A stretch of DNA of 64,000 nucleotides, taken from assembly GCF_022879575.1 (NCBI RefSeq), contig NZ_CP084260.1, positions 1 to 64,000 of the forward strand. Reading direction: 5' to 3'. This stretch comes from Caballeronia sp. SL2Y3. GTDB taxonomy: Bacteria; Pseudomonadota; Gammaproteobacteria; Burkholderiales; Burkholderiaceae. The notes under the pieces were generated by a model, which saw only the letters and a list, made by a program, of their open reading frames with translations, searched no databases and had not been told where the DNA came from. A program made the position numbers and the translations under genes. Below, one piece after another: positions 11,823 through 23,373 of the stretch (positions are counted from its first letter, which is position 1; each line of letters starts with the position of its first letter).

Positions 11823-12299
11823 GTGTCGAAGCTGCATCGCTATGAACTGACCGTCGCGTGGACCGGCGATCTAGGCTCCGGCACGTCCGCCTACGACGCG
11901 TACTCGCGCGATCATCTCGTGCGCGTCGGCAAGAAGCCCGCGATCGAGGCATCGAGCGATCCGGCGTTTCGCGGCGACGCCGCGCGTCACAATCCGGAGG
12001 AGTTGTTCGTGGCGTCGCTCTCGTCGTGCCACATGCTCTGGTATCTGCACCTTTGCGCGACGAACAAGGTCGTCGTCACGGGCTATGTCGATGAAGCCAT
12101 CGGCACGATGCAGGAAGAGCGCGGCGGAAGCGGGCGCTTCGTCGATGTGCTGCTGCGCCCGAAGGTGACCATCGGCGCGGGCGGCGACGCGGCGCTCGCC
12201 GCGCGGCTGCATGAAGAGGCGCACCGGTACTGTTTCATCGCGAACTCGGTCAATTTCCCGGTGCGCTGCGAGCCCGCTATCGACGTGTCGACGCTCTGA
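11823..12299 (+). CDS. OsmC family peroxiredoxin-like protein
   Basis: A 158-residue protein of the OsmC/Ohr fold, which reduces organic hydroperoxides using two cysteines. The first is C69 in SLSSCHMLWYL and the second C137 in HRYCFIANS, the spacing expected. The start is a GTG at 11823, supported by GGAGG (11812-11816). The nearby ATG at 11818 is out of frame and stops quickly. It follows the patatin gene by 19 bases and may belong to the same transcript. Confidence 0.9.
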   Translation: MSKLHRYELTVAWTGDLGSGTSAYDAYSRDHLVRVGKKPAIEASSDPAFRGDAARHNPEELFVASLSSCHMLWYLHLCATNKVVVTGYVDEAIGTMQEERGGSGRFVDVLLRPKVTIGAGGDAALAARLHEEAHRYCFIANSVNFPVRCEPAIDVSTL

Positions 12300-12302
12300 A
12301 CG

Positions 12303-13319
12303 TCAACGGCGGCGCGCGTGCTGAAGCGCCTCCGGATTCGCCACGCTCGACATATCGCCGGCATCGAACGCGAGAATGTTCTTGAACGCCGCGCTGAAAT
12401 AAAGCTCGTAGCTTTCGCGCTCCACGTAGCCGATGTGCGGCGTGCAGATCACGTTTTCCATGCGCAAGAGGCCGTAGCCTTGCAGGATCGGCTCGCTTTC
12501 GTAGACGTCCACCGCGACCATGCCCGGCCGGTTGTGATGCAGCGAATTCAAGAGCGCGTTCTCTTCGAGCAGTTCGGCGCGGCTCGTGTTGACGAAAAGC
12601 GCGGTGGGTTTCATGCGCATGAGATCGTCCGTTTTGACGATGGCGCGCGTTTCGTCGTTCAGACGCAGATGCACGGTCAGCACGTCGCTCTGCTCGAACA
12701 GCATCTCACGGCTTTCCGCGATCGCCACGCCGTCTTCGCGCGCCGCCTCCTGCGAGTGCTCGCGGCCGTAGACGAGCACGTTCATGCCGAACGCCTTGCC
12801 GTAGCCGGCCACGAGCCTGCCGATCTTTCCGTAGCCCCAGATGCCGAGCGTCTGGCCGCGCAGCACTTGCCCGAGCCCGAAATTCGGCGGCAGCGCGGAC
12901 GTCTTCAATCCCGACTGCTGCCACGCGCCCTGCTTGAGGTTCGCGACGTACTGCGGAATGCGCCGCTGCGCCGCCATGATGAGCGCCCACGTCAGTTCGG
13001 CCGGCGCGACGGGTGAACCGGTTCCTTCCAGTACCGCGATTCCGCGCTCCGTACACGCGTCGATGTCGATATGGCCGCCGCCCGCGCGGCCGGTCTGGCT
13101 GATCATGCGCAATTTCGGGCACTTATCGAGCAGCTGCGAACTGATGCGGGTGCGTTCACGAATGAGCACCAGCGCGTCCACCTCCGACAGTCTGCTAGCC
13201 AACTGTCCGAGCCCGCGCACCGTGTTATTGAAGACCTTCACCTCATGGTCATCGAGCAGATGGAAGCATTCGAGCTTCCGGACGGCGTCCTGGTAGTCGT
13301 CGAGAATGGCGATTTTCAT
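12303..13319 (-). CDS. D-2-hydroxyacid dehydrogenase family protein
   Basis: An NAD(P)-dependent oxidoreductase of the phosphoglycerate dehydrogenase superfamily (338 aa). It has the dinucleotide motif GIWGYGKIG and the catalytic set: Arg in NTSRAEL, Glu in DVYESEP and His in CTPHIGYV. The N-terminal MKIAILDDYQDAVRKL is typical of this subgroup. An upstream in-frame ATG at 13346 would add nine residues; neither start has a strong ribosome site. It converges on the OsmC gene with three bases between stops. The substrate cannot be assigned from sequence. Confidence 0.88.
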   Translation of the reverse strand: MKIAILDDYQDAVRKLECFHLLDDHEVKVFNNTVRGLGQLASRLSEVDALVLIRERTRISSQLLDKCPKLRMISQTGRAGGGHIDIDACTERGIAVLEGTGSPVAPAELTWALIMAAQRRIPQYVANLKQGAWQQSGLKTSALPPNFGLGQVLRGQTLGIWGYGKIGRLVAGYGKAFGMNVLVYGREHSQEAAREDGVAIAESREMLFEQSDVLTVHLRLNDETRAIVKTDDLMRMKPTALFVNTSRAELLEENALLNSLHHNRPGMVAVDVYESEPILQGYGLLRMENVICTPHIGYVERESYELYFSAAFKNILAFDAGDMSSVANPEALQHARRR

Positions 13320-13346
13320 GGAGTGTGATTGCGTATTGTTGGGCAT

Positions 13347-13817
13347 TAAACCTGCTGCGTCGTCTAACCGGCGATTGAGAGAAGCGCGGATTAACTTCGG
13401 GTAATTACCGATAAATCCGTGCTATTCCGCCGAAACCTGTGCTTTATGCGCAGCGTCAATGTCTCGCTGCCATGCGGTGTTATGCTTGATTCCCGCTTGA
13501 TTCCTCTCAATCGGCGGCGGATAAAGGTCCGCGCCGAAAAGCGAAAATCGCGGCACCCATTGCGGAAAACACGGTAATCAGCAAGGGGACAGGCCGCTTA
13601 GTATCTCTTTTTAACAGTTTGTTCCTTCGCGGCGCAAGCCACTGCAAGAAGCGCCGGGAGGTCAGCAAGAGTCACGCCCCGAGGACGCCGCACTCGGCCG
13701 GTCGACCGCGTTCGCGTGAGCACTGTCACGTGAAGCGCCTGCGGTCCCGTCGAAACGCCTCTCGCACGCAGCGTCCGGGCGCACGGTTTTTCATTGCAGA
13801 AGAACGGAGACAGCTCG
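13347..13817. other. Long leader region upstream of pckG
   Basis: About 470 bases without a convincing gene lie between the divergent dehydrogenase and pckG. A tandem 11-bp direct repeat, GCTTGATTCCC then GCTTGATTCCT (13484-13494 and 13495-13505), has helical periodicity and could be a regulator site. A TATGCT (-10-like) overlaps its left edge at about 13481. The ribosome site for pckG is GGAGA (13806-13810). Confidence 0.4.
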
Positions 13818-15689
<1,872 letters not shown>

Positions 15690-15748
15690 TCTTCTCTGCG
15701 TTGCATCGCCCGGTGGCTGACACTGCCGGGCGCGCCTTCCTCCTTCGA

Positions 15749-15772
15749 AAAGATGACCGAACGGTCATCTTT
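15749..15772. terminator. Palindromic hairpin, probable terminator after pckG
   Basis: A perfect 11-bp inverted repeat, AAAGATGACCG (15749-15759) and CGGTCATCTTT (15762-15772), with a two-base centre. A-rich and T-rich ends make it usable in either direction. It lies 60 bases past the pckG stop. It could also be a protein-binding site for the LysR gene that starts at 15913. A weaker GC hairpin (15707-15732) precedes it. Confidence 0.5.
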
Positions 15773-15912
15773 CTCCGTCCCACGCATTTATCAAAGATTT
15801 TTTCCAAAAACGACGGCGCGTCCGCAACTTCTGCACGAATCTTCGAGTCCTAGGATAATTCTGAATTGCCTTGCAGCACGATTTATAGCCGCGTGGCGGC
15901 AGGAGTTGTCCC

Positions 15913-17010
15913 ATGGATCATTTGCAGTCGATGAAGGTGTTCGTTCGCGTGGCCGATCTCGGCAGTTTTGCCCGGGCCGCAAGCGCGATGGACATCTCGA
16001 ACGCGGTGGCGACGCGCCACGTCGCCGATCTCGAAAGTCGTCTCGGCACGCGTCTGCTCAACCGCACGACGCGCAGCCTTTCGCTCACGGAATCCGGTCA
16101 GGTGTATCTGGAGCGGGCGCGCCAGATTCTCGATGAGCTCGAAGATGTCGAACAGATGGTGGTCGCGCGCAATCACGAGCCGCTGGGGTCGCTGCGCATT
16201 GTCGCGCCGGTCGTGTTCGGCCTGCACAATCTCGCGCCCGTGTTGCAGACGTACGCGCAGCGCTATCCGAAAGTCGTGCCCGACGTGACGCTGGTGGACC
16301 GCCAGGTCGATCTCGTGGAAGAAGGGTTCGATGTCGGCATCGTCATTGCGCGGCAGGTCAAGAGCGCGAGCGTCGTGACGCGACGCCTGACGACGGGCTG
16401 CATGACGGTGTGCGCGACGCCCGAATATCTCGAAAAGCACGGCACGCCGACGCGGCCTGAACATTTGCTGGAGCATCCGTGCCTGAGCCTGCCGTCCGAG
16501 TATTGGGGCGACGAGCGCGTGTTCACGGGTCCGGACGGCGAAGTGCGCGTGCGCCCGCAAAACGTGATCATCGCGAACAATACCGAAATGCTGCGGCAGT
16601 TCGCGTTGCTCGGCATGGGCATCGCGATCTTGCCGAGCTATCTGATCGGCAACGACATGAACCGCAATCAACTGGTGCGCCTGCTCGGCGACTATCAGTT
16701 GCCGCAAGTGGAAATCAACGTCGCGTATCCTAGCCGGCGGCACTTGCCCGCGAAGGTGCGCACGTTCATCGATCATCTCGTCGAGCACTTCAGCCAGACG
16801 CCGAATCATCAGCTCGGCGAGCAGTGGATTCGCGATGGCATCGGCAAGCCGGCGGCCGCGAGCAGCGCGGAAGCCCACTACGCTCACGCCGATGAAGCCA
16901 AAGCGCCGCCGCCCGCGCCGCGTTCCCGCTCGATGGACGGCGAACTCGGCCCGAAGCTGGCGAAACCTTCGCGAACGCGAGGGCGCGTGCCGGCGGCGTC
17001 GCCGTTCTGA
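15913..17010 (+). CDS. LysR-family transcriptional regulator
   Basis: The N-terminal winged helix-turn-helix (about 1-60) reads MDHLQSMKVFVRVADLGSF, then LESRLGTRLLNRTTRSLSLT. A LysR substrate-binding domain follows (about 90-295). The C-terminal 60 residues (about 305-365) are an extra Ala/Pro/Lys-rich tail absent from typical 300-residue members, probably disordered. This subgroup (MDHLQSMKVFVRVADLGSFARAA) usually controls nearby oxidoreductase or efflux genes, but the neighbours pckG and topB give no clear target. The inducer is unknown. Confidence 0.92.
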   Translation: MDHLQSMKVFVRVADLGSFARAASAMDISNAVATRHVADLESRLGTRLLNRTTRSLSLTESGQVYLERARQILDELEDVEQMVVARNHEPLGSLRIVAPVVFGLHNLAPVLQTYAQRYPKVVPDVTLVDRQVDLVEEGFDVGIVIARQVKSASVVTRRLTTGCMTVCATPEYLEKHGTPTRPEHLLEHPCLSLPSEYWGDERVFTGPDGEVRVRPQNVIIANNTEMLRQFALLGMGIAILPSYLIGNDMNRNQLVRLLGDYQLPQVEINVAYPSRRHLPAKVRTFIDHLVEHFSQTPNHQLGEQWIRDGIGKPAAASSAEAHYAHADEAKAPPPAPRSRSMDGELGPKLAKPSRTRGRVPAASPF

Positions 17011-17041
17011 TCGCTGCGCGCCTTCGAGCGCGCACCGGACG

Positions 17042-17080
17042 AAAAAAAGCCCGCGAATCGCTTCGCGGGCTTTCTTGCTT
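17042..17080. terminator. Bidirectional rho-independent terminator
   Basis: An 11-bp stem, AAGCCCGCGAA (17047-17057) with TTCGCGGGCTT (17062-17072), has a TCGC loop. Seven As precede it and a T-rich stretch follows, so it can end both the LysR transcript (plus) and the topB transcript (minus), which converge here. Confidence 0.85.
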
Positions 17081-17098
17081 TTAGGCCGGCGCGGGGGA

Positions 17099-19756
17099 TT
17101 AACTCGCTTTACGCGCCGCCGTCTTTTTCGCTGCCGCTTTCTTTGCCGGGGCTTTCTTGGCCGCGACCGTCTTCGTGGCCGTTTTCCGCGTCGTCTTCGC
17201 GGCTACGGCGACGTCGCTATCGCCTTCGTCCGCGTTGTCGGTCTGCGCATCGGCGGTCGTGCCGCGCTTCGCCGCCGCTGTCTTCGCGCCCGGCTTCGCC
17301 TCTTTCTTCTCGAACTCGAAGCCGATCTTGCCGTCCGGTTGCTTGACGAGATACGCCTTGAAGTTGCGCCCCGTCCGCGACGATTTGAAGTTCGTCAGCA
17401 GATCGGTGCGGCCTTCGTTCAGCAGCTTTTCCATCTGCTCGCGCGCGATCTCTTGCTGAAGGATCACTTTGCCCGAGCGGAAATCGCAAGTCTTCGGATT
17501 CGCGACCGAGTTTTCGCACACGAAACTCATGCCGTGCTCGAACACGCGCGACTGGCACTTCGGACACGCGCCGACCGGCGTCTGCTCTGAGAAATCGGGC
17601 GGTTCGCCGTCCTCGCCGCCGGTGTCCTGGCCGAAATCGAACTCCAGTTTGAAGTTCTTGATCTCGTCGTCGAACGCGAGCTTGAGGATGGCCGAGAACG
17701 GACGACCCATCTTGCTGCGGAAACCCGACAGCGGACCGATGGTCTTCTCGCGCAGCAGCTCCTCGACTTCCGGGATCTCGAACTGACGCCCGCCCGGAAT
17801 TTTCGAAATCGAGAACTCGCACTTCGTGCAGGCAAAGCGCCGGTAGTTCTCCTTCACCTGTGCGCCGCAATTGGGGCACGGCGTCTCCAGCGTCGCGTAA
17901 TCGCCGGGGATCGTGTCGGAGTCGTACTCCTTCGCGCGCTTCACGATGGTCTGCGTCATGCGCGCGATTTCCTGCATGAACGCATCGCGATGCAGGTTGC
18001 CGCGCTCCATCTGCGAGAGCTTGTGCTCCCATTCGCCGGTCAACTCGGGCGCGGTCAGCTCCTCGACGCCGAGCCCGCGCAAGAGCGTCATCAACTGGAA
18101 CGCCTTGGCGGTCGGAATCAGCTCGCGGCCCTCGCGCACCATGTACTTCTCGCCGAGCAGTCCTTCGATGATGGCGGCGCGCGTGGCCGGCGTGCCCAGG
18201 CCCTTGGCGGCCATCGCCTCGCGCAATTCTTCGTCTTCGACGAGCTTGCCCGCGCCTTCCATCGCCGACAACAGCGACGCCTCGTTGTAGCGCGCGGGCG
18301 GCTTGGTCACGAGCCCATGCGCCTCGACCTTTTCGACATCGACCGTTTCGCCCTTCTGCACCGGCACGAGATTGCCTTCCTCGCCCGCGGCTTCGCGGCC
18401 GTAGACCTGCAACCAGCCCGGCTCGACGAGCACCTTGCCTTCGGTCTTGAAGTGATGCCCCGAGACTTCGGTGATGCGCGTGGTGACCAGATACTCCGCC
18501 GCCGGGAAGAACACGGACAGGAACCGCTTCACGACGAGGTCATACAGCTTCTGCTCGGGCTCGGACAGCGCCTTGGGCGCTTGCAGCGTCGGAATGATGG
18601 CGAAGTGGTCGCTGATCTTCGAATTGTCGAAGATGCGCTTGTTCGGCTTCACCCAGCCCTTGTCAAGCACTTGCTTGGCAAACGGCAAGTAGTTGTTGCT
18701 CTCCTTGAGCATGGTCAGCGTTTCCTTGACCGTGCCCAGATAGTCTTCCGGCAGCGCGCGCGAATCCGTACGCGGATAGGTCAGGACCTTGTGCTTTTCA
18801 TACAGCGCCTGCGCGAGCCCGAGCGTGTTCTTCGCCGAGAAGCCGAAGCGGCTGTTGGCTTCGCGCTGAAGGCTCGTCAGATCGAACAAGAGCGGCGACA
18901 TTTGCGTGGACGGCTTGGATTCTTCCGTCACCGTGCCGGTCTTGCCGCGGCACGCCGCGACGACCGATTCAGCCGCCGCGAGACTCCACAGACGCGAGTC
19001 GCGCTGCTCGGGATCGTTCTCGACGCGCTTGAACTTCGGGTCGAACCAGCGGCCTTCGTAAAGACCCTTCGCCGCGATGAATTCCGCGCGCACTTCCCAA
19101 TAGTCGCGCGGCACGAACCGGCGAATCTTCTCTTCACGTTCGACGACGATAGACAATGTTGGCGTCTGAACGCGGCCGACGGTCGTCAGAAAGAAACCGC
19201 CGCCCTTGCTGTTGAACGCGGTCATCGCCCGCGTGCCGTTGATGCCGACGAGCCAGTCCGCCTCCGAGCGGCAGCGCGCGGCGTCCGCGAGCGGCTGCAT
19301 GTCGGCGTCGCTGCGCAGATTCGCGAAGCCTTCGCGGATGGCGGCGGGCGTCATCGACTGAAGCCAGAGGCGCTGGATAGGCTGCTTCGCTTTGGCGTGC
19401 TGCGCGATGAGGCGGAAAATCAGCTCGCCCTCGCGCCCCGCGTCGCATGCGTTGATGAGCCGGTCGATATCCTTGCGCTTCAAGAGCTTGGTCAGGACCT
19501 TCAGCCGCGATTCGCTCTTCGCGATGGGATTCAGATCGAAATGCGGCGGAATCACCGGCAGGTTCGCGAAGCTCCATTTGCCGCGCTTGACGTCGTATTC
19601 CTCCGGCGCGGCAATTTCCAGCAGGTGGCCGACCGCGGACGAGAGCACGTAGTCGTCGCTCTCGTAGTACTCGTCATGCTTGGTGAAGCCGCCCAGCGCC
19701 CGCGCGATGTCGTTCGCGACGGAGGGCTTCTCAGCGATGATCAGGGCTTTGGACAT
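17099..19756 (-). CDS. topB: DNA topoisomerase III
   Basis: Type IA topoisomerase of 885 residues that decatenates single-stranded or nicked DNA, often with RecQ. The TOPRIM domain has E9 in IIAEKPSVA and DAGREGEL (from D105). The catalytic tyrosine is Y327 in LTYPRTDSR. Two zinc-finger-like groups follow: C627/C630/C643/C646 and C731/C734/C747/C757. The last 56 residues (830-885) form an Ala/Lys-rich tail ending AKKAAAKKTAARKAS, resembling histone H1-like tails of Burkholderia proteins. E. coli TopB (653 aa) lacks this tail and the extra fingers. Confidence 0.96.
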   Translation of the reverse strand: MSKALIIAEKPSVANDIARALGGFTKHDEYYESDDYVLSSAVGHLLEIAAPEEYDVKRGKWSFANLPVIPPHFDLNPIAKSESRLKVLTKLLKRKDIDRLINACDAGREGELIFRLIAQHAKAKQPIQRLWLQSMTPAAIREGFANLRSDADMQPLADAARCRSEADWLVGINGTRAMTAFNSKGGGFFLTTVGRVQTPTLSIVVEREEKIRRFVPRDYWEVRAEFIAAKGLYEGRWFDPKFKRVENDPEQRDSRLWSLAAAESVVAACRGKTGTVTEESKPSTQMSPLLFDLTSLQREANSRFGFSAKNTLGLAQALYEKHKVLTYPRTDSRALPEDYLGTVKETLTMLKESNNYLPFAKQVLDKGWVKPNKRIFDNSKISDHFAIIPTLQAPKALSEPEQKLYDLVVKRFLSVFFPAAEYLVTTRITEVSGHHFKTEGKVLVEPGWLQVYGREAAGEEGNLVPVQKGETVDVEKVEAHGLVTKPPARYNEASLLSAMEGAGKLVEDEELREAMAAKGLGTPATRAAIIEGLLGEKYMVREGRELIPTAKAFQLMTLLRGLGVEELTAPELTGEWEHKLSQMERGNLHRDAFMQEIARMTQTIVKRAKEYDSDTIPGDYATLETPCPNCGAQVKENYRRFACTKCEFSISKIPGGRQFEIPEVEELLREKTIGPLSGFRSKMGRPFSAILKLAFDDEIKNFKLEFDFGQDTGGEDGEPPDFSEQTPVGACPKCQSRVFEHGMSFVCENSVANPKTCDFRSGKVILQQEIAREQMEKLLNEGRTDLLTNFKSSRTGRNFKAYLVKQPDGKIGFEFEKKEAKPGAKTAAAKRGTTADAQTDNADEGDSDVAVAAKTTRKTATKTVAAKKAPAKKAAAKKTAARKAS

Positions 19757-19925
19757 GACTCAATATGGTTGGGAACTGGCAGCGGCCCCGTTTGGACCGC
19801 TTTAACGACCGCTTTATAGCACACGGTTTGCGCCGTGCGCGTCGCGGTTTCGATAACGACGCCCTGCGAAGCGGCGCCCGAGCGCGTTTCGGAAGCCGCA
19901 ATCGGACCGCGCCGGTTCGTTTTGT

Positions 19926-20303
19926 CTACGCCGTAGCAAGCGCCGGGCGCAGCTTGGGCGCGCCGGTCATGTCGGGCAAGGCGGTGAGGTCCGTGAGCAT
20001 GCGCTCGACGATCGAGACCTGCGGCAGCACCGTGCCGAAAAATCGGGTCGTGACGGAGTCTTCGATCAGAATGGTCGGGAAATTCTCAACGTCCAGGTCA
20101 TCGAAGCGGTCCGCCTGATTCTCGATGTCGATCCACGCGAAGCAGATGTCCGGATGCGCGTCAGCCAGCTTATTGAAGCCCTCGCGATAATCCCGGCACG
20201 TTCCGCACCACTCCGCGCACAGGCAGGCGACGAACAGCGTGCCCGGCACGGCGAGGCGTTCGGCGATTTGTTCGGCGTCGGTATCGAGATTGAACGCGGA
20301 CAT
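19926..20303 (-). CDS. Thioredoxin-fold family protein
   Basis: A 125-residue protein with the redox motif WCGTC in CLCAEWCGTCRDY and the cis-proline region NFPTILIED. It lacks a signal peptide, so it is a cytoplasmic thioredoxin-like protein, with C-G-T-C instead of the canonical C-G-P-C. The ATG at 20303 (MSAFNLDTDAEQ) is preferred; the frame is open 63 bases further upstream but without a ribosome site. It lies between topB and dprA, all on the minus strand. Confidence 0.85.
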   Translation of the reverse strand: MSAFNLDTDAEQIAERLAVPGTLFVACLCAEWCGTCRDYREGFNKLADAHPDICFAWIDIENQADRFDDLDVENFPTILIEDSVTTRFFGTVLPQVSIVERMLTDLTALPDMTGAPKLRPALATA

Positions 20304-20375
20304 GGGGTGGAGACAATCCTTTCTTATGGCGAAGCCGTGCGGCGCAATTTCTCGCGAATGTAGCACGAGGCGCGC

Positions 20376-21596
20376 TCAGGAGCGTTCGAGCGCCCCGTAC
20401 CGGCCGCCCGGCAGCGCCGCCGCCAGCCCGGCGAGTTCGAGCTGAAGCAGCGCGCCTTGAAGCGCCGCGCCGTCGAGATCGGTGCGCTCGGCCAGAATTT
20501 CAAGCGTCGCCGGTGCGTGACCGAGTGCGGCGAGCACGCGTTCGGCGTCGTCCGTCGGGGCGTCGGCAGGCAGGCGGGCGGACGCCCACGACGCGCTCGG
20601 CGCTCGCGGCTTGCCGCGCCGGCCCGATGCGGGCGCTTGGGCGGCCGGGAAGCCGAACTCTTCGAGCACGTCCTCCGGCGTTTCGACGAGCTTCGCGCCC
20701 TGTTTGATGAGCCGATGACAGCCTTGGGACAGCGGCGCGTGAATCGATCCGGGAATCGCGAAAACGTCGCGTCCGATCTCGGCGGCCAGGCGCGCGGTGA
20801 TGAGCGAGCCCGAGCGCATCGCGGCTTCGACGATCAGGACGCCGCTAGACAATCCCGCGATTAGCCGGTTGCGCTGAGGGAAGTTCGCGGACCGCGCAGG
20901 CGTGCCGAGCGGCCACTCCGACAGAATCGCGCCGTCGCCGGCGATTTCGTGCGCGAGCGTGTGGTTGTGAGCCGGATACACGAGATCCGCGCCCGTGCCG
21001 ATGACGGCGATGGTTCCCGCGCGGCCGTCGAGCGCGCCGCGATGCGCGGCGGCGTCGATGCCGAGCGCGAGGCCCGATACCACGGCGAGCCCCGCATCCG
21101 AAAGCGCCCGGGCGAAGCGCCGCGCGTCTTCCGCGCCTTGCGGCGTCGCGTTCCGGCTGCCGACGATCGCCACCGCCCGCGACTGCAGCACGTCGAGCCG
21201 TCCTTTCGAGTAGAGCACGGGCGGCGGGTCGGGCAGGGTCAAGAGCGCCTGCGGATAGTCGGCGTCCGCCAACGTGAGCAGATGATTGCCGGGCTCGGAC
21301 GCCCAGTCGCGCACGCATTCAATATAGTCATCGAAGGGGACGCCTTCGATGTCCGCTGGCGGCGCGGTCACGGCTTTCGCCGCGCTTTCGTCGGTGGCGC
21401 GGGCGAGGGCGGCGAAGCTTTCCGACAGCACTTCGAGCGGCCCGCCGAACGCGCCGAGCAGCGTGCGCAGCGCGAGCGGGCGCAAGCCCTTCGCGTGCGC
21501 GAGCCGCAGCCAGGCGCGAAATTCGTCGGATTCGGGGGCCGGCGCGGCGCTTTCAGCAAGGGGCGCCGGGTCGGTCGGCAGGGTGTCGGTCGTCAT
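20376..21596 (-). CDS. dprA: DNA-processing protein DprA (Smf)
   Basis: DprA protects incoming single-stranded DNA and loads RecA during natural transformation. The 406-residue protein has an N-terminal SAM-like part and the Rossmann-like DprA core with GSRNATPQG, GLALGIDAAAHRGAL, SEWPLGTP and FPQRNRLIAGLS. A C-terminal winged-helix (about 340-406) follows a proline-rich linker. The frame is open far upstream, so I set the start at the ATG at 21596 (MTTDTLPTD). It is divergent from def, as in many proteobacteria. Confidence 0.93.
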   Translation of the reverse strand: MTTDTLPTDPAPLAESAAPAPESDEFRAWLRLAHAKGLRPLALRTLLGAFGGPLEVLSESFAALARATDESAAKAVTAPPADIEGVPFDDYIECVRDWASEPGNHLLTLADADYPQALLTLPDPPPVLYSKGRLDVLQSRAVAIVGSRNATPQGAEDARRFARALSDAGLAVVSGLALGIDAAAHRGALDGRAGTIAVIGTGADLVYPAHNHTLAHEIAGDGAILSEWPLGTPARSANFPQRNRLIAGLSSGVLIVEAAMRSGSLITARLAAEIGRDVFAIPGSIHAPLSQGCHRLIKQGAKLVETPEDVLEEFGFPAAQAPASGRRGKPRAPSASWASARLPADAPTDDAERVLAALGHAPATLEILAERTDLDGAALQGALLQLELAGLAAALPGGRYGALERS

Positions 21597-21794
21597 GTTA
21601 AGATTTTTGATCCCGTACAAATAATGAACCGTCGCCCGGCCGCGCTGCCGGTCCGTAGCGACGCTGTCTGCCGCTTGCCGGCGGCGTTGAATCCCGTGGA
21701 TTCGCCCGCATATCTTCGGCAAGCCGCAAGGCCCCCGCAACCTGGCCGAATGGCCGACTTCACCGCGTCGCGGCGCGTGTAGATAATCCGAATC

Positions 21795-22298
21795 ATGGCT
21801 CTGCTCAAGATACTCAACTACCCGGACAAGCGGCTGAACAAGGTGGCGAAACCGGTCGCCGTGGTGGACGACCGCATCCGCAAGCTCGTCGCCGACATGG
21901 CCGAGACGATGTACGCCGCGCCCGGCGTCGGCCTCGCGGCCACCCAGGTGGACGTGCACGAGCGCGTGATCGTCATCGACGTTTCGGACGCGCACGACGA
22001 ACTGATGGTCTTCATCAATCCGGAAATCGTCTGGGCGAGCGAGGTCAAGAAGGACTGGGAAGAAGGCTGTCTGTCCGTGCCGGGTATTTACGACGTCGTC
22101 GAGCGGCCGGACCGGGTTCGCGTGAGGGCGTTGAATGAGAAGGGCGAGACGTTCGAGCTCGATTGCGAAGGGCTGCTCGCCGTGTGCGTGCAGCACGAAA
22201 TCGATCACCTGGACGGGCATGTATTCGTGGAGTATCTGTCGCAACTCAAGCAGACGCGCATCCGCGGGAAGATGAAAAAGCTCGAAAAGGCGCTGTGA
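21795..22298 (+). CDS. def: Peptide deformylase
   Basis: Removes the formyl group from the N-terminal methionine of new proteins. The 167-residue protein has all three motifs: GVGLAATQV (44-52), EGCLSVPG with metal ligand C92, and QHEIDHLDG with metal ligands H134 and H138 and catalytic E135. fmt, which adds the formyl group to initiator tRNA, follows 51 bases later, the usual pairing. Confidence 0.98.
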   Translation: MALLKILNYPDKRLNKVAKPVAVVDDRIRKLVADMAETMYAAPGVGLAATQVDVHERVIVIDVSDAHDELMVFINPEIVWASEVKKDWEEGCLSVPGIYDVVERPDRVRVRALNEKGETFELDCEGLLAVCVQHEIDHLDGHVFVEYLSQLKQTRIRGKMKKLEKAL

Positions 22299-22349
22299 CC
22301 GGCGGTACGATTCACGTTTTTGCAGGCGCGCCGAACGGCGCTTTCTCCG

Positions 22350-23345
22350 ATGACTCAATCGCTGCGTGTCGTTTTCGCCGGTACGCCTGAATTTGCCGCC
22401 GCCGCGCTCGCGGCCATTCACGCGGCAGGCTTTCCCGTTCCTCTCGTTCTCACGCAGCCCGACCGTCCTGCCGGCCGCGGCATGAAGCTGACCGCCGGTC
22501 CGGTCAAGCGTTTCGCGGTCGAGCACGGTCTGCCGGTCGCCCAGCCGACCTCGCTCAGGCGCGCGGGCAAATATCCCGAGGAGGCGGCGCAAGCCATCGA
22601 TTTGTTGCGCGCCACGCCGCACGATGTAATGGTCGTGGCGGCTTACGGCCTGATCCTGCCGCAGGAAGTGCTCGATATTCCGCCGCGCGGCGCGATCAAT
22701 ATCCACGCGTCGCTGCTGCCGCGCTGGCGCGGGGCCGCGCCGATCCATCGCGCGATCGAAGCGGGCGACGCGCAAACGGGCATCACGCTCATGCAGATGG
22801 ACGCCGGTCTGGACACCGGCGCGATGATCCGCGAAATCCGCACGCCCATCCTTCCGGACGACACCACGGCCACGCTGCACGACCGGCTCGCGCAGATGGG
22901 GGCCGAACTGATCGTCGCGGCCCTGCGCGACCTCGAACGTGACGGCACGCTTGCCGCCACGCCCCAGCCGGAAGACGGCACCACCTACGCCGAAAAGATC
23001 GCGAAACACGAGGCGGCGCTCGACTGGCGTCGCCCGGCGGACGAACTCGCGCGACAGGTCCGCGCGTTCGATCCGTTTCCGGGCGCGGTAGGCACGCTGG
23101 ACGACACGGCGATCAAGATCTGGTCGGCGCAGCCGCTCAACGATGCCCACGCGCAGCAGCCGGGCGTCATTCTGGACGTCTCTGCGGAAGGAATCGTCGT
23201 GGCTTGCGGCTATGGCGCGCTCAAGCTGACGCAGCTGCAAAAGCCGGGCGGCAAGCGGCTCGCGGCGCGCGAATTCCTGGCGGGAACGCCTCTGTCGAAG
23301 GGACAACGTTTCGCCGTTCACGACGACGCGCGCAGCATAGAATAA
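22350..23345 (+). CDS. fmt: Methionyl-tRNA formyltransferase
   Basis: Formylates Met-tRNAfMet using 10-formyl-tetrahydrofolate. The N-terminal domain has VFAGTPEFA and the catalytic region [16 protein letters not shown] with N117 and H119; the C-terminal OB-like tRNA-binding domain covers about 210-331. I chose the ATG at 22350 ([11 protein letters not shown], 331 aa); the in-frame codon at 22320 would add ten residues not seen in the family. It forms an operon with def. Confidence 0.97.
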   Translation: MTQSLRVVFAGTPEFAAAALAAIHAAGFPVPLVLTQPDRPAGRGMKLTAGPVKRFAVEHGLPVAQPTSLRRAGKYPEEAAQAIDLLRATPHDVMVVAAYGLILPQEVLDIPPRGAINIHASLLPRWRGAAPIHRAIEAGDAQTGITLMQMDAGLDTGAMIREIRTPILPDDTTATLHDRLAQMGAELIVAALRDLERDGTLAATPQPEDGTTYAEKIAKHEAALDWRRPADELARQVRAFDPFPGAVGTLDDTAIKIWSAQPLNDAHAQQPGVILDVSAEGIVVACGYGALKLTQLQKPGGKRLAAREFLAGTPLSKGQRFAVHDDARSIE

Positions 23346-23373
23346 AAAGTCGCTCACGTTTTTCGGGGTCGCC

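Noticed and set aside
17990..19819. A 609-codon plus-strand frame opposite topB
   Set aside because: Antisense shadow of topB; Arg/Leu/His-rich with no recognisable domain or ribosome site.
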